Source: Erythrobacter sp. HL-111 (GTDB lineage Bacteria; Pseudomonadota; Alphaproteobacteria; Sphingomonadales; Sphingomonadaceae). Taken from it: a stretch of DNA of 64,000 nucleotides. Under the pieces are notes generated by a model that saw only the letters and a program-made list of their open reading frames with translations, made no database searches and was not told the origin of the DNA. The DNA lies in assembly GCF_900105095.1 (NCBI RefSeq), contig NZ_LT629743.1:2232001-2296000 (forward strand). Reading direction: 5' to 3'. Within the stretch, counting starts at the first letter, position 1. Every line of letters starts with the position of its first letter. Both the position numbers and the translations under genes were made by a program. Positions 60,853 through 64,000 of the stretch are shown piece after piece.

Positions 60853-61338
60853 TCAGCGGCGCTTGCCCGCGATCCGCGCGATTTCGGCCTGCACCATCTT
60901 CTCTACCATGCCGGGCAGGTTCTCGTCGAGCCACCTGGCCAGCATCGGGCGGAGCATTTCGCGCACCATGCCTTCGAGCGAGGTTTCGCCCGAACGGACG
61001 ATCTGCGGGCGCGCGCCCGGTTCGGCGAGCATGGCGAGCGCGGCGAGGTTTTCCTGCATCGCGCCGCGCACCTTCTCGGCGATCAGCGGGGCGTCGTCTT
61101 CCTGGCGCGAGGGATCCTCCCCGCCGCTGTCCGATTCGGCGAGGTCCATGTCGGAAAGGTCGAGCACGTCCTCGCGGCCGTCTTCGGCCGGGCGCGTCCG
61201 CGCGGCGAATTCCGCCCGCTCCGCGCCCGCTTCGAGCCGGCGGCGTGCCTGCAGCGCGTCTTCGCGATTGTCGCGCGCGATCACCTTCTTGATCGATTCC
61301 AGGATTTCCTCGACCGACGCTTCGCCGCTGTTCGCCAT
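60853..61338 (-). CDS. popZ: PopZ-like polar organising protein (DUF2497)
   Basis: 161-residue PopZ family protein. The N-terminal helix MANSGEASVEEILESIKKVIARD is the client-binding motif region, the middle is acidic, proline-poor and disordered, and the C-terminal DUF2497 helices SLEGMVREMLRPMLARWLDENLPGMVEKMVQAEIARI mediate oligomerisation. In Caulobacter PopZ condenses at the pole and tethers ParB-parS. Its presence with parABS, about 22 kb apart, supports a working polar centromere system. It follows tolC by 60 bp on the same strand. Confidence 0.88.
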   Translation of the reverse strand: MANSGEASVEEILESIKKVIARDNREDALQARRRLEAGAERAEFAARTRPAEDGREDVLDLSDMDLAESDSGGEDPSRQEDDAPLIAEKVRGAMQENLAALAMLAEPGARPQIVRSGETSLEGMVREMLRPMLARWLDENLPGMVEKMVQAEIARIAGKRR

Positions 61339-61398
61339 CTTCGCCTCGATTCGTGACCCGAACTGCGAGCCGCTTGCGAACCTGTCCCGAATCGGGAC

Positions 61399-62892
61399 CT
61401 ACTGGCGTTCGCCGGGCTCCAGCACGGGGCCGAATGTCGCGTCGGCGGCGGGAATGTCAACGGTCCGGGTCGATTCCGCCTGCGGTTCGGGATCGCGGTC
61501 CCAGTCCCAGATGCGGCCGCGGACCCGTTCGTAATTGACGGTCGGATCGTAGAGCGGCCCGCCGGTGTCGAGGTTGAGGTCGCGCGCCTCGGCCCGGCCC
61601 ATCGCGGCGAGCAGGCTGAAGCCCGCGACATAGGCGTTGCGCCGCGCGGTGACGAGCTGGGCGCGGGCCGAGACGAGCTCCTGTTCGGCGTTGAGCACGT
61701 CGAGGATCGTGCGGTTGCCGATCGAGTTTTCCGCGCGCACGCCTTCGAGGCTCAGCTCGGCCGCCTCGACCGCGGACCTCGAGCTTTCGATCACCGCGAG
61801 CGAGGCCTGCCAGCTGGCATAGGCGGCGCGGACCTGGGAGATGACGTTGCGCTCGGTCTGGATCATCTGTTCGAGCGCCGCGCTTTCGCGCGCGCCTGCC
61901 TGGCGCTGGCGCGCGGCGGGGACGCCGCCCTGGAAGATCGGGATGGTAAGGCGCACCCCGGCATTGGCGGTGACCTCGCGCTGGACGAGGCCGGGGAAAT
62001 TGCTCCGCAGCGTTCCGAAGAAGTCGGAATAGTCGCCATTGGCGAAGAACGCGATCGTGGGCAGGCGGCCCGAGCCGGCGACCTCGGTGTCGAAGCCCGC
62101 CGCCTCGGCCCGCTCGCGCGCGGCGATGAGGTCGGGATTGTTCTCGAGCGCGGTGACCACCGCCTTGCCCACGCTGTCGGGCAGGTTGGGCAGCGGCGGG
62201 GGCGCCTCGAGGTCCTCGGGCGGGAGTCCGACCAGTTCGATATAGGTCTCGCGCGCGGACGCGAGGTTGGCGAGCGCGTTGCGAAGGTCGCCCTCGGCCA
62301 GCGCGAGGCGGCTTTCGGCCTGCGCCACGTCGGTCAGCGTGGTGTCGCCGATCTCGAACCGGTCGCGCGTCGCCGAGAGCGTCACCTCGAGCACTTCGAC
62401 CTGGTTCGTCGCGAGCCCGGCGAGCGCCTCGGTCCGCAGCACGTCCATGTAGGCCGCGACGGTCTGGCTGAACAGCGCGCTTTCCGCGCCGCGCAGGTCA
62501 GCCTGCCCGGCCTCGACCCGTTCCTCGGCCGCGCGGATCGAATTGCGGATGCGCCCGCCCTGGTAGATCGGCACGTTGAGCTGCGCGTTGACGCCGAGGT
62601 TGCGTTCGGGCGGGGCGAAGGCGTTGGCCGACTGGCGGATGAACTCGATATGGGTGGCGGTCGCGTTGAGGCTGGGCAGGCCCTGCCCGCGCTGGATCGG
62701 CACCTCCTCGTCCGTGGCGCGCTGGTTCGCCCGCGCCCCGGCAAGCGTCGGGTTGGTGTTGTAGGCGGCCGCGAGCGCATCGCGCAGGGTGTCCGCCTGC
62801 GCCGGGGCCGACGCGAGCGCGACGCCGAGCGCGGCGAGGCCTGCGACGCGCCGCAGCGCGCGTCGCGGCGCGGGGACGGTGGGGGGACTCAC
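61399..62892 (-). CDS. tolC: TolC family outer-membrane efflux/secretion channel
   Basis: 497-residue outer-membrane factor. The signal peptide ends near residue 33 (SAPAQAD); two OEP repeats follow, each with long coiled-coil helices and the QAESRLALAEGDLRNAL- and NAEQELVSARAQLVTARRNAY-type motifs. It forms the trimeric channel for type I secretion or drug efflux with partners encoded elsewhere. The GTG start overlaps the upstream PIMT-like gene stop (GTGA), so both are expressed from the operator-covered promoter at 63577. Confidence 0.94.
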   Translation of the reverse strand: MSPPTVPAPRRALRRVAGLAALGVALASAPAQADTLRDALAAAYNTNPTLAGARANQRATDEEVPIQRGQGLPSLNATATHIEFIRQSANAFAPPERNLGVNAQLNVPIYQGGRIRNSIRAAEERVEAGQADLRGAESALFSQTVAAYMDVLRTEALAGLATNQVEVLEVTLSATRDRFEIGDTTLTDVAQAESRLALAEGDLRNALANLASARETYIELVGLPPEDLEAPPPLPNLPDSVGKAVVTALENNPDLIAARERAEAAGFDTEVAGSGRLPTIAFFANGDYSDFFGTLRSNFPGLVQREVTANAGVRLTIPIFQGGVPAARQRQAGARESAALEQMIQTERNVISQVRAAYASWQASLAVIESSRSAVEAAELSLEGVRAENSIGNRTILDVLNAEQELVSARAQLVTARRNAYVAGFSLLAAMGRAEARDLNLDTGGPLYDPTVNYERVRGRIWDWDRDPEPQAESTRTVDIPAADATFGPVLEPGERQ

Positions 62893-63563
62893 GGAAAGGA
62901 CCAGCCCTTGGGCTTGGCGAAGGCGGAGAGGACGGGGATGCCGAGATCCTCGACCGGCATGAAGGCGACTCGCCCGGCGATCCTGCGGCCCGAGGCGAGC
63001 CGCGTGACCCCGCGCAGGACCAGCCCGCCGACCACCCGGCCCCCTTCGGCGACGCGCGCGGCGAGGCTGTCGGGCAGCTGCTCGATCGCCCCGTCGATCA
63101 GGACGAGGGTGAAATCGCCATCGCCCGGGACCTTGCCCCCGGCGGCCTCGGCGGCGCCTGTCACCTCGAGCGCGCCGACCAGCGGGCGTACCAGTTCGGC
63201 GAGGTAGCCGGTGCCGTTCTCGACCACCAGCGCCCGGTCGTCGCGCCGCGCGGCGGCCTCGACCAGCGCCTTGCCGTAGAACAGCGGCGCGGCCAGCGCG
63301 CCTCCGCCGGCGAGCGGCACCGACCGGTCGATATAGGCCAGCGCGGCCTTTTCGGGCGGCAGGAAATCCTCGCGCGGGACATCGCGCATCCGCGCGAGCG
63401 TCACCTCGTCGTTGACCCCGCTGGTGCGAAGCTGGCTCTTGATCATGAAGCGCCGCGCCTCGGTGGTATCGGGGCCGTTCATTCCGTTCGCCCTCGTCTG
63501 TTGCGTCTGTTGCGTTTCTTGCGGCTGTTTCCGTTCAGCCTGCAGGGTTTCAGTCTTGCTCAT
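62889..63563 (-). CDS. PIMT-like protein (degenerate protein-L-isoaspartate methyltransferase)
   Basis: 224-residue protein of the PCMT/PIMT family. The N-terminal lead RRFMIKSQLRTSGVNDEVTLARMRDVPREDFLP and AYIDRSVPLAGGGALAAP are family-typical, but the SAM-binding loop expected as a glycine-rich EIGTGSGY reads VVENGTGYLAE and later strands are shortened. Methyl transfer is therefore doubtful. The glutamine-rich N-tail (QPQETQQTQQT) is disordered. The ATG at 63563 has GGAG upstream and lies just after the promoter; an earlier in-frame ATG at 63602 would fall inside it. It is co-expressed with tolC. The alphaproteobacterial neighbour pair is common, its meaning unknown. Confidence 0.8.
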   Translation of the reverse strand: MSKTETLQAERKQPQETQQTQQTRANGMNGPDTTEARRFMIKSQLRTSGVNDEVTLARMRDVPREDFLPPEKAALAYIDRSVPLAGGGALAAPLFYGKALVEAAARRDDRALVVENGTGYLAELVRPLVGALEVTGAAEAAGGKVPGDGDFTLVLIDGAIEQLPDSLAARVAEGGRVVGGLVLRGVTRLASGRRIAGRVAFMPVEDLGIPVLSAFAKPKGWSFP

Positions 63564-63576
63564 GTCAACTCCGAAA

Positions 63577-63607
63577 GCTGTATTAGGAACACAATACAGC
63601 ACGTCAA
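63577..63607 (-). promoter_or_regulatory. pcm/tolC promoter with overlapping palindromic operator
   Basis: On the minus strand TTGACG (63602-63607), a 16-bp spacer and TAATAC (63580-63585) form a good promoter. GCTGTATT (63577-63584) and AATACAGC (63593-63600) are a perfect 8-bp inverted repeat with an 8-bp spacer covering the -10 element and spacer. The inner TGTATT-N8-AATACA is shared with the site at 25457. Confidence 0.65.
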
Positions 63608-63778
63608 GCTCTTCGGCCCCGCCCGTAGCCCCCGGCGGGCGCGGATTAAAGGGACTTCGCGGACGAATGTGACGGGGATCCGGCCCGCAGGGGTGAACTG
63701 CGCTCTTGCCAGCGCCCGCTGCCGGGTGCTTTAGGCGCGCGGGCGGGACCCGGGGGATTGTTTTCGACTTACACAGGG

Positions 63779-64000
63779 ATGGCTTCGATGAGTGACATGA
63801 CGGGCAATGGGCAGGACGTGCGGATCGAGACCGATTCGCTCGGCGAGGTGGCGGTTCCGGCGGATGTCCACTGGGGCGCCCAGACGCAGCGCAGCATCGT
63901 CAACTTCCCGATCGGCGGCGAACGGATGCCGTCGGCGCTGGTGCGCGCGCTCGGCATCCAGAAACTCTCGGCGGCGAAGGCCAACATGAAGCTGGGCGTG
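63779..64000 (+). CDS. fumC: Class II fumarate hydratase, 3'-truncated by window edge
   Basis: First 74 codons of FumC, which hydrates fumarate to malate in the TCA cycle without an iron-sulfur cluster. The visible N-terminus RIETDSLGEVAVPADVHWGAQTQRSIVNFPIGGERMP is the family signature, with the GAQTQRS turn that contributes to the tetramer. The ATG at 63779 and one at 63788 are possible starts. It is divergent from the pcm/tolC operon (215 bp between starts). The catalytic SSxMPxKxNP region lies beyond the window. Confidence 0.93.
   Translation, partial: MASMSDMTGNGQDVRIETDSLGEVAVPADVHWGAQTQRSIVNFPIGGERMPSALVRALGIQKLSAAKANMKLGV

Overview
The window is a contiguous piece of a GC-rich alphaproteobacterial chromosome. 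Gene content and protein style point to Sphingomonadales, most likely Erythrobacteraceae: a DUF4402/chaperone/usher locus, DUF6489, DUF1491, DUF1192, TrcR and PopZ families, and a gene order around mnmG-parAB-rho-hemE typical of alphaproteobacterial origin regions. About 64 protein genes are supported, two of them cut by the window edges. There are no tRNA or rRNA genes, no insertion sequences, no prophage and no CRISPR array. The genus assignment is inference; no 16S gene is present.

Layout. 1-15.4 kb: an M23 peptidase/bactofilin pair, an acyl-CoA ligase, the cell-cycle regulator TrcR, a metallophosphoesterase/glycosyltransferase pair, a quinone oxidoreductase, ClpA, a secreted S9 peptidase whose start codon sits in a strong hairpin, and a DNA-repair pair (MBL-fold exonuclease plus ATP-dependent ligase). 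15.4-20 kb: a minus-strand run of M23 peptidase, hemB, two GNAT acetyltransferases and a gamma-carbonic anhydrase. 20-25.4 kb: SUV3-like helicase, S4 protein, FdxA, YihY and CarD. 25.4-33.5 kb: two lipoproteins, TsaC, acyl-CoA dehydrogenase, DUF815 ATPase, a sugar dehydrogenase, MsrC and a glycine-zipper envelope protein. 33.5-37.9 kb: a DUF4402 subunit/chaperone/usher pilus locus.

38-54 kb is the origin-proximal block: parB, parA, rsmG, mnmG and mnmE carrying five parS-like palindromes; then rho, hemJ, hemE, a 325-bp AT-enriched gap that is the best candidate for oriC (same position as Caulobacter Cori, between hemE and the DUF299/PPSR gene), then ppsR-maf-aroE-coaE-dnaQ, hpf and ptsN. 54-64 kb: thioesterase, DUF1491, SleB-type hydrolase, ExoIII, an ErpA-like carrier with a hexanucleotide repeat, a CBS protein, a ferredoxin, a second S9 peptidase, PopZ, TolC, a degenerate PIMT-like protein and the start of fumC.

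The strongest leads for new biology are: (1) the DUF4402/chaperone/usher pilus, with CtrA-like boxes in and around it; (2) a shared TGTATT-N8-AATACA palindrome lying on the core promoters of a DUF2807 lipoprotein gene and of the pcm/tolC operon, with no regulator gene beside either; (3) the 15-bp-arm hairpin covering the Shine-Dalgarno and start codon of an S9 peptidase gene; (4) several short tandem repeats at gene ends, one containing the stop codon of an exonuclease and one coding for the N-terminus of an Fe-S carrier. TrcR, ParABS, PopZ, bactofilin, candidate CtrA sites and the candidate origin together give the window a cell-cycle and polarity theme.
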